Shown here piece after piece: positions 9,170 to 18,484 of a stretch of 64,000 bases of DNA. The notes beneath the pieces were generated by a model, which saw only the letters and a program-made list of their open reading frames with translations, was not told the origin of the DNA and searched no databases. Made by a program: the position numbers and the translations under genes. This DNA comes from Amphritea japonica ATCC BAA-1530 (GTDB lineage: Bacteria; Pseudomonadota; Gammaproteobacteria; Pseudomonadales; Balneatricaceae): NCBI RefSeq assembly GCF_016592435.1, contig NZ_AP014545.1:2798693-2862692 (forward strand), given 5' to 3'. Within the stretch, counting starts at the first letter, position 1. Each line of letters begins with the position of its first letter.

Positions 9170-9674
9170 CAAAATCTCCGTTTTCAGCACGCTGATGGCA
9201 CGCATTACAATTACTAAAACTCCCCACCTCGTCATTGCCACGGACCAATCGCACCGGAACATCATCATGTTCATGAACAAAGTATGGCAGCTCAGTGATA
9301 CGCAGGGGGATATCCTGTTTAACTCTTTTTAACATTCCACGTCCCGGTTTACCCGCTTTATCAGTGAGATAAGCATTGATCATTGTCGCGGTTTCATCAG
9401 AAACTTCCGCATTCTCATCGAAATGATCTTCCAGTGTGGCCATAATTTCAGTCCAGCTATCGACTGGCAACATCCTTGCTGGATAGGCCAGATGACAGGC
9501 TCCACATTCCTCCCGGTACAACTCTGCTTCAACAGAGTTATCGGAGCGCCCACCATAGTTCCCCGAAGCGATACTTACCCCGGTCAGGCCCAATCCCCAG
9601 GCTGCGATCAGAAAACTACCGGCCACGCCCCAACGAATATAGCCCATCACTTTTTTCGTACCTGACTTCAGCAT
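9123..9674 (-). CDS. Dihaem cytochrome c (DHC family)
   Basis: This 183-residue protein has an N-terminal membrane or signal segment (about 14-37) and two c-type haem motifs, CGACH near residue 57 and CNACH near 157, about 100 residues apart. Size and spacing fit the DHC family, the electron donor to the SHP cytochrome first studied in Rhodobacter sphaeroides. It should be periplasmic, possibly anchored. It begins one base after the SHP gene ends and its 3' end overlaps the PepSY gene. It probably carries electrons from the b561-type subunit to SHP. Confidence 0.9.
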   Translation of the reverse strand: MLKSGTKKVMGYIRWGVAGSFLIAAWGLGLTGVSIASGNYGGRSDNSVEAELYREECGACHLAYPARMLPVDSWTEIMATLEDHFDENAEVSDETATMINAYLTDKAGKPGRGMLKRVKQDIPLRITELPYFVHEHDDVPVRLVRGNDEVGSFSNCNACHQRAENGDFDEDSVRIPGYGRWDD

Positions 9675-9675
9675 T

Positions 9676-10071
9676 TTATTGCTCCCTCAACCAAACTAAG
9701 AAATCGCCTTTTTCCTGCGCAGTACACTCTCGTTTTAAAGTCCACTTACAGTTTCTCAAAAACCACTTATCGATTTTTTTGCTGTCAGTTAAACGCTTGG
9801 GGTTTATCGAAGGTGCCATCGGTTTAATCACCTTTCCGGTTTTTGCATGTTTACCCACTTCGGTTGGATTAGCACCGTGACACTGCGTGCAGCTGCGGCC
9901 ATTGTTATCTGAACGCCATAGTTCCAATCCGGCTTCAGGGCTGAAACTCTCAACTCCCTGAACACGATACTGATCCAGTTTCTGATCTGTAATATTCGCC
10001 ATGACATCGGCGTTTGCAGCCACTCCTAAGCTGGATAACACCCCTGCTAACAACCACCTATTTGCCCACAT
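9676..10071 (-). CDS. SHP-type monohaem cytochrome c (DUF1924)
   Basis: This 131-residue exported protein has a signal peptide ending near ANADV, one haem motif CTQCH, and the DUF1924/SHP pattern around it: an upstream GLELWRSDNNGRSCTQCHG and a downstream PMAPSINPKRLTDSKKIDKWF. SHP from R. sphaeroides is a high-spin cytochrome c with an unusual Asn haem ligand that binds oxygen or NO. I cannot assign that ligand with certainty, although several Asn are present, for example in FLRNCKW. The start at 10071 has AAGGAG six bases upstream and overlaps the end of the cytochrome b gene. Confidence 0.88.
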   Translation of the reverse strand: MWANRWLLAGVLSSLGVAANADVMANITDQKLDQYRVQGVESFSPEAGLELWRSDNNGRSCTQCHGANPTEVGKHAKTGKVIKPMAPSINPKRLTDSKKIDKWFLRNCKWTLKRECTAQEKGDFLVWLREQ

Positions 10072-10663
10072 ATGTCTCTCCTTCATCCTTCTTAGCCACG
10101 ACCTTTTTAACACCTGTGACCATCGCTCGAATCAGATTTTCCCGGTGTAGAAAACTACTGACAATGACACCCGCTATATGTACAAAGACCAGAAATAAAG
10201 TGGCGTTAGCGCAGAGCTCATGCACATCTTCTATCAGGTCTTCGTTAAATACCGTAACGAAAGTACCTGCCAGTGGCCCATCACCCTCAATGGCTAACAG
10301 CGTCATACCGAAGAAACAGGTCAGTGCCAGCATTAGTAATAGCGCGATCACCATCATGCCGCCTGCGGGATTATGACCGACGTAATGTTCAGCGTTGCCG
10401 GTTAACAGTGACTTCAAATAACTAACGACTTTGTCACGCCCGGTAATGAAGTTACCAAAACGTGCGTATTTTGGTCCGACGATACCCCAAAGCAAACGAA
10501 ACCCAATCAGCGCGCTGATGGCATAGCCCATATAAAAATGTACCGCTTCAAAATCATCTTCAGTCAGATAAGCAACCGTAAAAAACAGTGCCAATGACCA
10601 ATGAAATATCCTGACGAAGGGGTCCCAGACTTTTATTACCTGGGGTGAATCTAAATTCGGCAT
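10058..10663 (-). CDS. Cytochrome b561-family membrane protein
   Basis: This 201-residue protein has four predicted membrane helices and the His pattern of the b561/Ni-Fe-hydrogenase cytochrome b family. It opens with KVWDPFVRIFHWSLAL, followed by HFYMGYAISALIGFRLLWG, and has a third His region at DVHELCANATLFLVFVHIAGV. It should accept electrons from quinol and pass them to the dihaem cytochrome. It is the first gene of the minus-strand operon, with GAGGAGAAAG as ribosome site, and its promoter region carries the TTTAAG repeat. Confidence 0.9.
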   Translation of the reverse strand: MPNLDSPQVIKVWDPFVRIFHWSLALFFTVAYLTEDDFEAVHFYMGYAISALIGFRLLWGIVGPKYARFGNFITGRDKVVSYLKSLLTGNAEHYVGHNPAGGMMVIALLLMLALTCFFGMTLLAIEGDGPLAGTFVTVFNEDLIEDVHELCANATLFLVFVHIAGVIVSSFLHRENLIRAMVTGVKKVVAKKDEGETYVGK

Positions 10664-11041
10664 CTTCTTTCTCCTCTATCGCTCATATCGATGACCGATC
10701 TCCTATAACGCCTATCTTAATGAGAAGTACTTAAAAGAAGCTTAAAAAGACTTACCGAAGAGAAAGAAACGCAGAGTAATTAATTAAATTCGGCCTGCCC
10801 ATGTTTCAACATAGGCTATCCATATTAACGCCATAAATTTAAACAATTACTCCCTTTTAAATTTCACCTATATGCTGGCGAAATTTATCAATTTTGACCT
10901 GTGAAGTTATGCTTTTGATCAATGAAATATGCAAAGCCGTATGCTAATGTCGCCACAGGTACAAAAAAGGGACCTACATGATGATCGGTCTCAGGTGTTC
11001 AGGGATTTTAGAACTCAGCCTCAGTACCAGGGGTGTTTGTT
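10664..11041. other. Divergent intergenic region
   Basis: About 380 bases separate the cytochrome operon (minus) from the diguanylate cyclase gene (plus). The left part holds the TTTAAG repeat and promoter of the operon. The rest is AT-rich and presumably contains the promoter of the cyclase gene, but I see no convincing motif or RNA structure in it. Confidence 0.5.
10730..10746 (-). promoter_or_regulatory. PmrA/QseB-type box upstream of the cytochrome operon
   Basis: Read on the minus strand this is TTTAAG-CTTCT-TTTAAG, a perfect 6+5+6 direct repeat with 11-base period. It matches the consensus YTTAAK-N5-YTTAAK bound by PmrA/QseB regulators. It lies 67-83 bases before the start of the cytochrome b gene, and a possible -10 element (TTATAG) follows about 21 bases downstream of it. 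The operon encodes a regulator of the matching class. Confidence 0.7.
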
Positions 11042-12889
11042 ATGGACGCTGTAAAAAAGTCCCCTCCCAGAGCTCTACTATCGATATACGGTCTTCTGTT
11101 ATTACTGCTGATCATGAGCAGCCCTATAACTAACGCAAATACAATCATTGCTGACCGTTTTACTGACAAGCTATCCATAACTTCCTCACTAGAATTAGCG
11201 GCAGATGCCAATCGTAGTATTCTGATCACCGATATTGATACACCGGATTCAATCGTCTCGTTCGCACCCATCGCCAAAACAGGGAGTAATCTGGGTTTTA
11301 CCTCAACCCCATACTGGATCCGTTTCACCCTACACCAAAACGAAAAAACCCCTCCCCTGTTACTGGAGTTTGCTAATCCTCGTATCGATAATATCGAACT
11401 CTATCTGCCCCAATCAGACGGTAGCTATCATATGAGCGAGGCGGGTGAATCAAAACCCTTTGTCGAACGTGAGTATCAGTTTAGAAATTTTATGTTTGAG
11501 CTCCCCAATCACCCAGGTGAGTCTCGTACGTACTATCTGCGCATGGATTCAGAAGGTAGCATCCAGGTGTCTCTTTATCTTTGGAGTTACGATGCTTTCA
11601 TTCAATACCTGGATAATAGCAATTTACTGCTAGGCGCATACTACGGCATTATGATTTTACTGATGATGGTAGCGGCCGCTTTCTATCTCAAGCTCAGAGA
11701 TCCGCTGTTTCTTACGTATTCGTTGTATCTACTAACTTATATTATCTTTCAGCTCAGCCTGAACGGCCTGAGCTATCAATACCTCTGGCCTGAGCTATCT
11801 GAATACTCTGGTCGTCTAACAGCAGCCTCAGTTGGTTTTGTCGGCATCGGCGGCTATCTGTTTGCTGGGGGGTTCTTACGGATCTGGCAACGACACAGCG
11901 TTCAGCTGATCACTATTGTCGCCTTTCTGATCAGCCTGGACAGTCTGGGTATTGTCATGAGTTTGTTTGGGGATTACGCACTGGGAGTTAAGTTATCCAC
12001 CTTAGCCGGACTCAGCCTTCCACCGGTTATACTGTTCGCCGCTATCTCATCCTGGCGCAGTGGTTACCGGCCTGCCCGTTACTTCCTAATGGCCTGGATC
12101 ATCTTCCTCTTTGGTATTTTTATAGCAGGATTGCTCTATTTTGGTCTGGTGCCACAAACATTCCTGACATTGTATTCAATTCAGATTGGCTCGATTATTG
12201 AAGTCATTCTGCTTGGCTATGCGCTGATTGATCGCGCCATACTAAGGCAAGCCCAAAAAGTAAAAATTGGTGAGCTGAAAGGCGAGTCGCTGGAACAGAA
12301 AAATTTAGAACTTGAACAGTTAGTACAGGCTCGTACACATGAGCTGGAAGAGAACAATATCCGCTTAAAGAAACTCAGTCTTCAAGACAGCATGACAGGC
12401 CTGCTAACACATAATGCCACGATCGATCTGCTTGAACAGCAACTGCATATTGCCGTTCGATATATCCAGCCATTGTCAGTCATCATGCTGGATATAGATG
12501 ATTTTAAAAAGGTCAATGACCGCTTTGGCCATCTGGCCGGTGATGGCGTAATAATTAACATCGCTAAAATTCTTAAAGCCTGCATGAGAGAGGCTGACTA
12601 TTGTGGTCGCTACGGCGGAGAAGAATTTATCCTTATCCTGCCCGCGACAGATATATGGGAGGCTGCGGTAGTGGCTGAGCGCATCCGGCAACGGGTTACC
12701 GAACTCAAATTAATCGATATCAATAATCAGCCACTGTCTGCCAGCTTTGGCGTTTCAGAATTCAATCAAGAAAGCTCCGAGGTGGATCTCATTTTACAGG
12801 CGGATAAAGCCCTGTACAGGGCAAAACAGAAAGGTAAAAACTGTGTGGTTACCGATTACAAATCAAGCATCGAAGCACTAACCATATAA
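11042..12889 (+). CDS. 7TM-DISM sensor diguanylate cyclase
   Basis: This 615-residue inner-membrane protein has a signal sequence (about 10-33) and a periplasmic 7TMR-DISMED2 domain (about 40-170; note SNLGFTSTPYWIRFTL). Seven membrane helices (about 185-395), a coiled coil and a C-terminal GGDEF domain follow. The active-site loop reads GGEEF, and an RxxD inhibitory site (READ) sits exactly five residues before it, so the enzyme should make cyclic di-GMP and be product-inhibited. DISMED2 domains are thought to bind carbohydrates or similar ligands. ATG 11042 is chosen, with AGGGG upstream; a GTG at 11033 is also possible. The PilZ gene at 20176 is a possible downstream effector. Confidence 0.92.
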   Translation: MDAVKKSPPRALLSIYGLLLLLLIMSSPITNANTIIADRFTDKLSITSSLELAADANRSILITDIDTPDSIVSFAPIAKTGSNLGFTSTPYWIRFTLHQNEKTPPLLLEFANPRIDNIELYLPQSDGSYHMSEAGESKPFVEREYQFRNFMFELPNHPGESRTYYLRMDSEGSIQVSLYLWSYDAFIQYLDNSNLLLGAYYGIMILLMMVAAAFYLKLRDPLFLTYSLYLLTYIIFQLSLNGLSYQYLWPELSEYSGRLTAASVGFVGIGGYLFAGGFLRIWQRHSVQLITIVAFLISLDSLGIVMSLFGDYALGVKLSTLAGLSLPPVILFAAISSWRSGYRPARYFLMAWIIFLFGIFIAGLLYFGLVPQTFLTLYSIQIGSIIEVILLGYALIDRAILRQAQKVKIGELKGESLEQKNLELEQLVQARTHELEENNIRLKKLSLQDSMTGLLTHNATIDLLEQQLHIAVRYIQPLSVIMLDIDDFKKVNDRFGHLAGDGVIINIAKILKACMREADYCGRYGGEEFILILPATDIWEAAVVAERIRQRVTELKLIDINNQPLSASFGVSEFNQESSEVDLILQADKALYRAKQKGKNCVVTDYKSSIEALTI

Positions 12890-12926
12890 TGGTTGTCACC
12901 TCGCGAAGCTTAGCTCGACGGACAGG

Positions 12927-12943
12927 GTAACGACTTTCGTTAC
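12927..12943. other. Hairpin between convergent genes
   Basis: A perfect seven-base inverted repeat GTAACGA / TCGTTAC with a three-base loop sits between the diguanylate cyclase gene and folD and overlaps the folD stop. It lacks a T-run, so terminator function is uncertain. Confidence 0.4.
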
Positions 12944-13767
12944 GCGAACAGCTCCGCGGCTTCCAGAGTCTGGCTGATCAATGCATTGATAGTCATCGGT
13001 CCCACGCCACCCGGTACCGGGGTTAGAGCGGAAACCCGGGATTCCAGACCATCTTTTTCAATATCTCCCAGACCTCCCGGATGATATCCGGCATCAACCA
13101 CCACGGCACCATCTTTAATCCATGCAGCCCGAATCAGCTCTGGCTTACCTACCGCACCAACCACTATATCCGCCCGACCTATTTGATCAGCCAGGTCCGC
13201 TGTACGAGAGTGGCAAACGGTCACTGTACAATTCGCGTTGAGTAACATCGCAGCCATCGGTTTACCTAAGATAGGACTGCGGCCAACCACCACTGCATGC
13301 TTACCTGCCAGTTCGATGCCGTAGTGATCCAACAGTGTCATAATCCCTGCTGGTGTCGCCGAACCAAAAGCCTGCTCCCCCATCGCCATACGACCAAATC
13401 CCTGAGTCGTGACCCCATCAACATCTTTCCTAATCGAAATCGCATCGAAGCAAGCCCGCTCATCAATCTGCGCTGGCACGGGATGCTGTAACAGAATACC
13501 GCAAACCTGCGGGTCATTATTCAACTCAGAAATGGTTGCCAACAGCTCTTCGGTACTGGTGGTTTCTGGCAACGTTACACTACGAGACCCCATACCTACC
13601 CGGCCACAGGCATTTACTTTCATCTGTACATAAGTCGCTGACGCAGGATCATCACCCACCAGAATAGTTGCCAGCACCGGCTTTAGCTCCAGCTTATCCA
13701 CACGCTGCTTTAACATCTGCTCGCGTTGTTTCGCCAGAGTTTTACCGTCAAGAATCAGTGCCGACAT
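12940..13767 (-). CDS. folD: Methylenetetrahydrofolate dehydrogenase/cyclohydrolase
   Basis: FolD is a bifunctional cytosolic enzyme that interconverts 5,10-methylene-, methenyl- and 10-formyl-tetrahydrofolate with NADP. At 275 residues it is slightly shorter than the usual 280-290. Family motifs are present: [14 protein letters not shown] with the catalytic Lys, [25 protein letters not shown] for NADP, and the C-terminal [11 protein letters not shown]. The start at 13767 has GAGGTTAACG directly upstream and begins MSALILDGK, which aligns with other FolD proteins. It is a single gene, convergent with the diguanylate cyclase gene. Confidence 0.96.
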   Translation of the reverse strand: MSALILDGKTLAKQREQMLKQRVDKLELKPVLATILVGDDPASATYVQMKVNACGRVGMGSRSVTLPETTSTEELLATISELNNDPQVCGILLQHPVPAQIDERACFDAISIRKDVDGVTTQGFGRMAMGEQAFGSATPAGIMTLLDHYGIELAGKHAVVVGRSPILGKPMAAMLLNANCTVTVCHSRTADLADQIGRADIVVGAVGKPELIRAAWIKDGAVVVDAGYHPGGLGDIEKDGLESRVSALTPVPGGVGPMTINALISQTLEAAELFA

Positions 13768-14144
13768 CGTTAACCTCATATTCCAGATACATTTAAAATG
13801 GGAAAGGGTAACTATGATAGCCGGATAATTGATGAATGGATAACAGACTACGCATTCAAATTGCCTGATTACGGCAATTTTATGCAAAAATTAAATAAAT
13901 TCCATTATTGCGAAATACGCAATACAGCAGTGAAAATATATCAATATACGCAAGAACATAAAATCTATAGAGTACTGCTTATTAAATTTCAGTGGCCCAT
14001 CTGTATAGCTATCTATCTAGCTCTCTATATAATATTGGCCTGCTGAATTTGAGCCTTGCGGACAGCATTACATCTACAAGGTAAAAATAGAATTTCCAGT
14101 TTTTGCCAACTGGGCAAGAACTCAATTAAACGGAACTATCAGAT
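13768..14144. other. folD-ilvC divergent intergenic region
   Basis: This AT-rich region of about 375 bases holds the promoters of folD and ilvC. Immediately before ilvC, two mutually exclusive small stems can form: CCAGTT/AACTGG (14096-14113) and TTGCC/GGCAA (14103-14117). No leader peptide rich in branched-chain residues is evident. The short open frame at 13798-14046 has poor coding character. Confidence 0.4.
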
Positions 14145-15620
14145 ATGTCTAATAACTACTTCAATACACTGCCTCTGCGCGAGCAGCTGGAACAACTGGC
14201 TAAGTGCCGCTTCATGGATATCTCTGAATTTCCAGACGGCGTAGAAGCACTGAAAGGTAAGAAGATTGTTGTAATCGGTTGTGGTGCACAAGGTCTGGCT
14301 CAGGGCATGAACCTGCGTGACAGCGGCTGTGACGTTTCCTACACACTGCGTGCTGCTGCTATCGAAGAGAAGCGTCAGTCCTGGAAGAGCGCTACTGAGA
14401 ACGGTTTCGTTGTTGGTACATATGAAGAGCTGATCCCGACTGCTGACGTTGTTCTGAACCTGACGCCTGATAAGCAGCATACACCTGTTGTTAACGCTGT
14501 TATGCCACTGATGAAGCAAGGCGCTTGCCTTTCTTACTCTCACGGTTTCAACATCGTTGAAGAAGGCATGAAGATCCGTGACGACCTGACTGTAATCATG
14601 GTTGCACCTAAGTGCCCAGGTTCTGAAGTACGTAACGAATACGTACGTGGTTTCGGTGTTCCTACCCTGATCGCTGTTCACGAAGACAACGATCCTAAAG
14701 GCGAAGGTCTGGCACTGGCTAAGGCATACGCTGTTGGTACTGGCGGTCATAAAGCGGGCGTTCTGATGTCCTCTTTCATCGCTGAAGTTAAGTCCGATCT
14801 GATGGGCGAGCAGACTATCCTTTGCGGTATGCTGCAAACTGGTTCTCTGCTGTGCTTTGACAAGATGGTTGAAGAAGGTATCGATGCTGGTTACGCATCC
14901 AAGCTGATTCAGTTCGGTTGGGAAACTGTCACTGAAGCACTGAAATACGGCGGCGTTACCAACATGCTGGATCGCCTGTCTAACCCAGCTAAGATCAAGG
15001 CATACGACCTGTCTGAAGAGCTGAAAGTTATCATGCGTCCGCTGTACAACAAGCACCAGGACGACATCATCAACGGTACATTCTCCCGCGTTATGATGGA
15101 AGACTGGGCTAACGATGACGTTAACCTGCTGGGCTGGCGTGCAGAAACGGCTGAAACAGCCTTCGAAAAGACTCCAGCTGGCGATGTTGAAATCTCCGAG
15201 CAGGAATACTTCGATAACGGTATCCTGATGGTTGCTATGGTTAAGGCGGGTGTTGAACTGGCATTCGAAACTATGACTGCTGCGGGTATCATCGCTGATT
15301 CTGCATACTACGAGTCTCTGCACGAAACGCCGCTGATCGCTAACACTATCGCACGTAAGAAGCTGTACGAGATGAATGCAACTATCTCTGATACTGCTGA
15401 ATACGGTTGCTACCTGTACAACCACGCTTGTCTGCCTCTGCTGGCTGACTTCATGAAGGACATCAAGACCGACGTTATCGGTAAAGGTCTGGATCTGGAA
15501 GACACTGGCGTAGACAACGCTCGCCTGATCGAAGTGAACGCTGCACTGCGCGCTCACCCGGTTGAAGCGATCGGTACTACCCTGCGTGGCCACATGGCTG
15601 ACATGAAGAAGATCGTTTGA
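14145..15620 (+). CDS. ilvC: Ketol-acid reductoisomerase, class II
   Basis: IlvC isomerises and reduces acetolactate or acetohydroxybutyrate with NADPH in valine and isoleucine synthesis. The protein has 491 residues, the same as the E. coli long-form enzyme and unlike the ~340-residue class I form. The Rossmann motif is [12 protein letters not shown] and the class II duplicated helical domain is present, with [10 protein letters not shown] and [15 protein letters not shown]. Codon use is strikingly biased toward GTT, GCT, CGT and CTG, unlike its neighbours, which points to very high expression. That bias also leaves a long stop-free antisense frame. A strong terminator follows. No ilvBH genes are adjacent. 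Confidence 0.97.
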   Translation: MSNNYFNTLPLREQLEQLAKCRFMDISEFPDGVEALKGKKIVVIGCGAQGLAQGMNLRDSGCDVSYTLRAAAIEEKRQSWKSATENGFVVGTYEELIPTADVVLNLTPDKQHTPVVNAVMPLMKQGACLSYSHGFNIVEEGMKIRDDLTVIMVAPKCPGSEVRNEYVRGFGVPTLIAVHEDNDPKGEGLALAKAYAVGTGGHKAGVLMSSFIAEVKSDLMGEQTILCGMLQTGSLLCFDKMVEEGIDAGYASKLIQFGWETVTEALKYGGVTNMLDRLSNPAKIKAYDLSEELKVIMRPLYNKHQDDIINGTFSRVMMEDWANDDVNLLGWRAETAETAFEKTPAGDVEISEQEYFDNGILMVAMVKAGVELAFETMTAAGIIADSAYYESLHETPLIANTIARKKLYEMNATISDTAEYGCYLYNHACLPLLADFMKDIKTDVIGKGLDLEDTGVDNARLIEVNAALRAHPVEAIGTTLRGHMADMKKIV

Positions 15621-15640
15621 TAACGACGCTTACTTCTTAA

Positions 15641-15675
15641 AAAGAGGCCGGGCTTAATCGCCTGGCCTTTTTTTT
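15641..15675 (+). terminator. ilvC intrinsic terminator
   Basis: Nine-base stem AGGCCGGGC / GCCTGGCCT (15645-15653 with 15660-15668, one G-T pair) with a six-base loop, followed by eight T. Confidence 0.92.
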
Positions 15676-15803
15676 CGGGCTTATTAATTAGGTCTGCTTT
15701 ATAAGCATTAAGTAAACATGCACTTTACTCTGTGCTTATAAAACACGCTTAGCCTAGCAACCGCTTATTAAACATTTACACCGCCTACCGGATACTGTGA
15801 CAT

Positions 15804-17237
15804 ATGAATATTCGCCTGGACAACCTGACCGTTAACTTTGACGACCGCTTTCAATTAGAAGAGATCAACTGGCAGCTGGATGACAGTCAGCACTGGGTCG
15901 TCACCGGCGCCAACGGCTCGGGTAAATCCGCACTGGCGGCTGTATTAGCCAGCGCCGGCGAAAACCTGTCCGGCAGCATCGACGGCATACCTGCAAAAGT
16001 AGGCTTGGTCTCTTTTGAAGCGCAGGCGGAACTGATCGAAGCCGAACTGAAAAAAGATGACGCCGATATCATGGATGTTATCGCCGAAGGCACCCCGGTG
16101 CATGAGATCCTCAATCCCGGTGATAGTAACCAACAACTGATCGATGAGCTGGTTGAGAAGTTTCAGCTGCAAACACTGGTCGACCGGGCTTTTCGTAAAC
16201 TGTCCACCGGTGAATCCCGTAAGGTAATGCTGATCCGCGCACTGGCCAGCGAACCAGATCTGCTGGTACTGGATGAACCTTTCGACGGACTGGATGCCCA
16301 CACGCTGGAGATGTTACAAGCGTATCTGGCAACGCTAGTCGAGACAGTCCCTATGGTGATGGTGCTAAACCGCTTTGATGAATTCCCGGACTTCATCACC
16401 CATATCGCCTATGTGGATAATGGCCGCCTGCACCATCGGATTGACCGAAGTGATACAAAAGCATACAACGAGCTTTATCAACTACTGCACCTGAAAACAA
16501 CCGATCTTGCGGTCCCTGCTGCAGATCCAGAAACAGCGATTCCTACCCTTGACCCAACCCAGCCATTAGTAAAACTGAGCAGTCTCAATATTACCTACGA
16601 TGGCCACCGGATCATCGATTCTCTGGACTGGACCATCGAACGCAATCAGCACTGGCAGTTGAGTGGGCCCAATGGCAGCGGTAAAACCGGCCTGCTATCG
16701 ATAATCACTGGCGACCACCCACAGTGCTATGTCAACGATATCTTCGTCTTTGGCTTTAAACGTGGCAGCGGCGAAAGCATCTGGCAAATAAAACAGTTTA
16801 TCGGCTACGTTTCCACCGCTCTGCAATGGGAGTACAAAGTCGGCACAGGCCTGCGTAACGTTATAATCTCTGGTTTCTACGACAGTATCGGCCTGTACAC
16901 CAAAGCCACCGACCGACAGAAACAGATCGCCGATGAGTGGCTGGCATTGCTGGGCATGTCTGACCGGGCAGATACCCCGTTCAATAAACTCTCTTATGGC
17001 GATCAGCGTCTACTATTGATCGCTCGGGCGATGGTGAAGCACCCTCCTCTGCTGATTCTGGATGAGCCATGCCTGGGTCTGGATGATATGAACCGACAAC
17101 TGGTATTGGCCCTGATTGAAAAAATCTGCGCCGGAAGTGAAACCTCAGTTCTGTATGTAAACCATCACCCTGAAGACAAGATCAAAGGCATTGAAAACTA
17201 TCTGGCGCTGGAAAAACGTGAGCCTGAAAATAGCTGA
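15804..17237 (+). CDS. modF: ABC ATPase, ModF/PhrA-like
   Basis: This is a soluble duplicated ABC ATPase of 477 residues, similar in size and layout to E. coli ModF. Walker A motifs are GANGSGKSA and GPNGSGKTG; signatures are LSTGESRKVML and LSYGDQRLLLIARA; Walker B regions are LLVLDEPFDGLD and LLILDEPCLGLD. ModF is encoded with molybdate transport genes in E. coli and its role is unclear. No mod genes are near here, so the name reflects family only. The gene is flanked by terminators on both sides and appears monocistronic. Confidence 0.85.
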   Translation: MNIRLDNLTVNFDDRFQLEEINWQLDDSQHWVVTGANGSGKSALAAVLASAGENLSGSIDGIPAKVGLVSFEAQAELIEAELKKDDADIMDVIAEGTPVHEILNPGDSNQQLIDELVEKFQLQTLVDRAFRKLSTGESRKVMLIRALASEPDLLVLDEPFDGLDAHTLEMLQAYLATLVETVPMVMVLNRFDEFPDFITHIAYVDNGRLHHRIDRSDTKAYNELYQLLHLKTTDLAVPAADPETAIPTLDPTQPLVKLSSLNITYDGHRIIDSLDWTIERNQHWQLSGPNGSGKTGLLSIITGDHPQCYVNDIFVFGFKRGSGESIWQIKQFIGYVSTALQWEYKVGTGLRNVIISGFYDSIGLYTKATDRQKQIADEWLALLGMSDRADTPFNKLSYGDQRLLLIARAMVKHPPLLILDEPCLGLDDMNRQLVLALIEKICAGSETSVLYVNHHPEDKIKGIENYLALEKREPENS

Positions 17238-17269
17238 TAGCTTTGTACTTTGCTTATAAACAGATAAAA

Positions 17270-17299
17270 GAAAGCCCGGCATGACAGCCGGGCTTTTTA
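17270..17299 (+). terminator. Intrinsic terminator after modF
   Basis: Ten-base perfect stem AAAGCCCGGC / GCCGGGCTTT with a six-base loop (17271-17280 and 17287-17296), followed by TT and AT-rich sequence. The A-run on the left may also let it work in the other direction. Confidence 0.9.
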
Positions 17300-17467
17300 T
17301 ATTAAGGGCATCACACTCAACCAGATATGACAGACAGGCCGAAGCCACTGCCGAGAAACAATAGCTAAGAAGCGATTTGCATGACACTGGGTTTCGCCTT
17401 CCTACTATCTTGCATTGATCTCAACACAAAAAATAGTTAATATGTTAATTATATTAAGGAGATTTAA

Positions 17468-18475
17468 ATGAGCTTAAAACTGTCTGTTGTTGACCAATCA
17501 CCGGTGCATGGTTCCCACCCTGCTATCGACGCCCTTAGCCTTACCGTAGAACTGGCTAAAACTTGCGATGAGCTGGGTTACTATCGCTACTGGGTAGCTG
17601 AACATCACGACAGTATCCATTTTGCCAGCCCTTGCCCTGAAATAATGGCAACTGCCATCGCTAGCGTAACATCAAACATACGGGTCGGAAGTGGCGGCGT
17701 AATGCTAACCCATTACAGCCCTCTTAAAGTGGCGGAAAGCTTTAAAATGATGGCAACCCTTTTCCCGGACCGGATCGATCTGGGCATCGGCCGCGCACCT
17801 GGCGGTACCAACGTGACATCCCATGCACTGGCTTACCCCCATCAACCCAGCCACGGTGACCAGTACGCCCATCAGGCCCAGTTACTAAAAGGGTTTGTTG
17901 AAGGTAATCTGCCAGCAAACAACCCCTTCCACGCAATTAAAGTACTGCCCGACAACAGCCCTCAACCGGAACTATGGATGTTGGGCTCCAGCGGAGGAAG
18001 CGCAGGCCTTGCTGGCCAGCTGGGCTATAACATCGCCCTGGCTCGCTTTATCGATCCTGACAACTGCCACCCATCTATTTTCACTGAATACCTTGAACAA
18101 TGGAAACGAGCGGAGCACGAAAGCACACCGAACAAGATGTTAGCCATTGCCTGTTTCTGCGCAGAAACTGAGCAGGAAGCCAGGCTCAGAGCAGGGACTG
18201 CTGTATACCGGAAGCTCGCCGCCCAACTGGGCATTCGGGAAGCATTCCTGACCCCCTCCGAAGTACAGGACCGGTACAAAGATTTTCCAACGTCTCACCA
18301 GGCTGCTTACGATCATATTCTTAATGGCTTTACCGTCGGCACATCAGAGCAGTGCGCAGAAGAGATCAGCCAACTTGCCAAAGCCTTTAATTGTGACGAA
18401 GTCTCCACCGTTGCCGTCACCCATAGTCAGGCAGACCGGTTAGATAGCTATACGCAGTTGATGAAGGGGTTTTAA
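17468..18475 (+). CDS. LLM-class flavin-dependent monooxygenase, YhbW-like
   Basis: This 335-residue protein belongs to the bacterial-luciferase-like FMN-dependent monooxygenase fold, in the group that includes E. coli YhbW. Diagnostic stretches are YYRYWVAEHHDS near residue 40, IRVGSGGVMLTHYSPLKVAESF and RIDLGIGRAPGG. The enzyme should use reduced FMN and oxygen on an unknown substrate. AAGGAG lies six bases before the ATG. It is a single gene between terminators and a repeat-rich spacer. A flavin reductase occurs at 42444 but is not linked. Confidence 0.9.
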   Translation: MSLKLSVVDQSPVHGSHPAIDALSLTVELAKTCDELGYYRYWVAEHHDSIHFASPCPEIMATAIASVTSNIRVGSGGVMLTHYSPLKVAESFKMMATLFPDRIDLGIGRAPGGTNVTSHALAYPHQPSHGDQYAHQAQLLKGFVEGNLPANNPFHAIKVLPDNSPQPELWMLGSSGGSAGLAGQLGYNIALARFIDPDNCHPSIFTEYLEQWKRAEHESTPNKMLAIACFCAETEQEARLRAGTAVYRKLAAQLGIREAFLTPSEVQDRYKDFPTSHQAAYDHILNGFTVGTSEQCAEEISQLAKAFNCDEVSTVAVTHSQADRLDSYTQLMKGF

Positions 18476-18484
18476 GAGCAGTGG

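Noticed and set aside
13798-14046. 82-codon frame in the folD-ilvC spacer
   Set aside because: No ribosome site, AT-driven composition, and it occupies the region needed for the two divergent promoters.
14139-15593. 484-codon open frame antisense to ilvC
   Set aside because: It exists because ilvC avoids codons whose complement is a stop; the peptide is Gln/Val/Phe/Ser-rich with no family resemblance, while ilvC is unmistakable.
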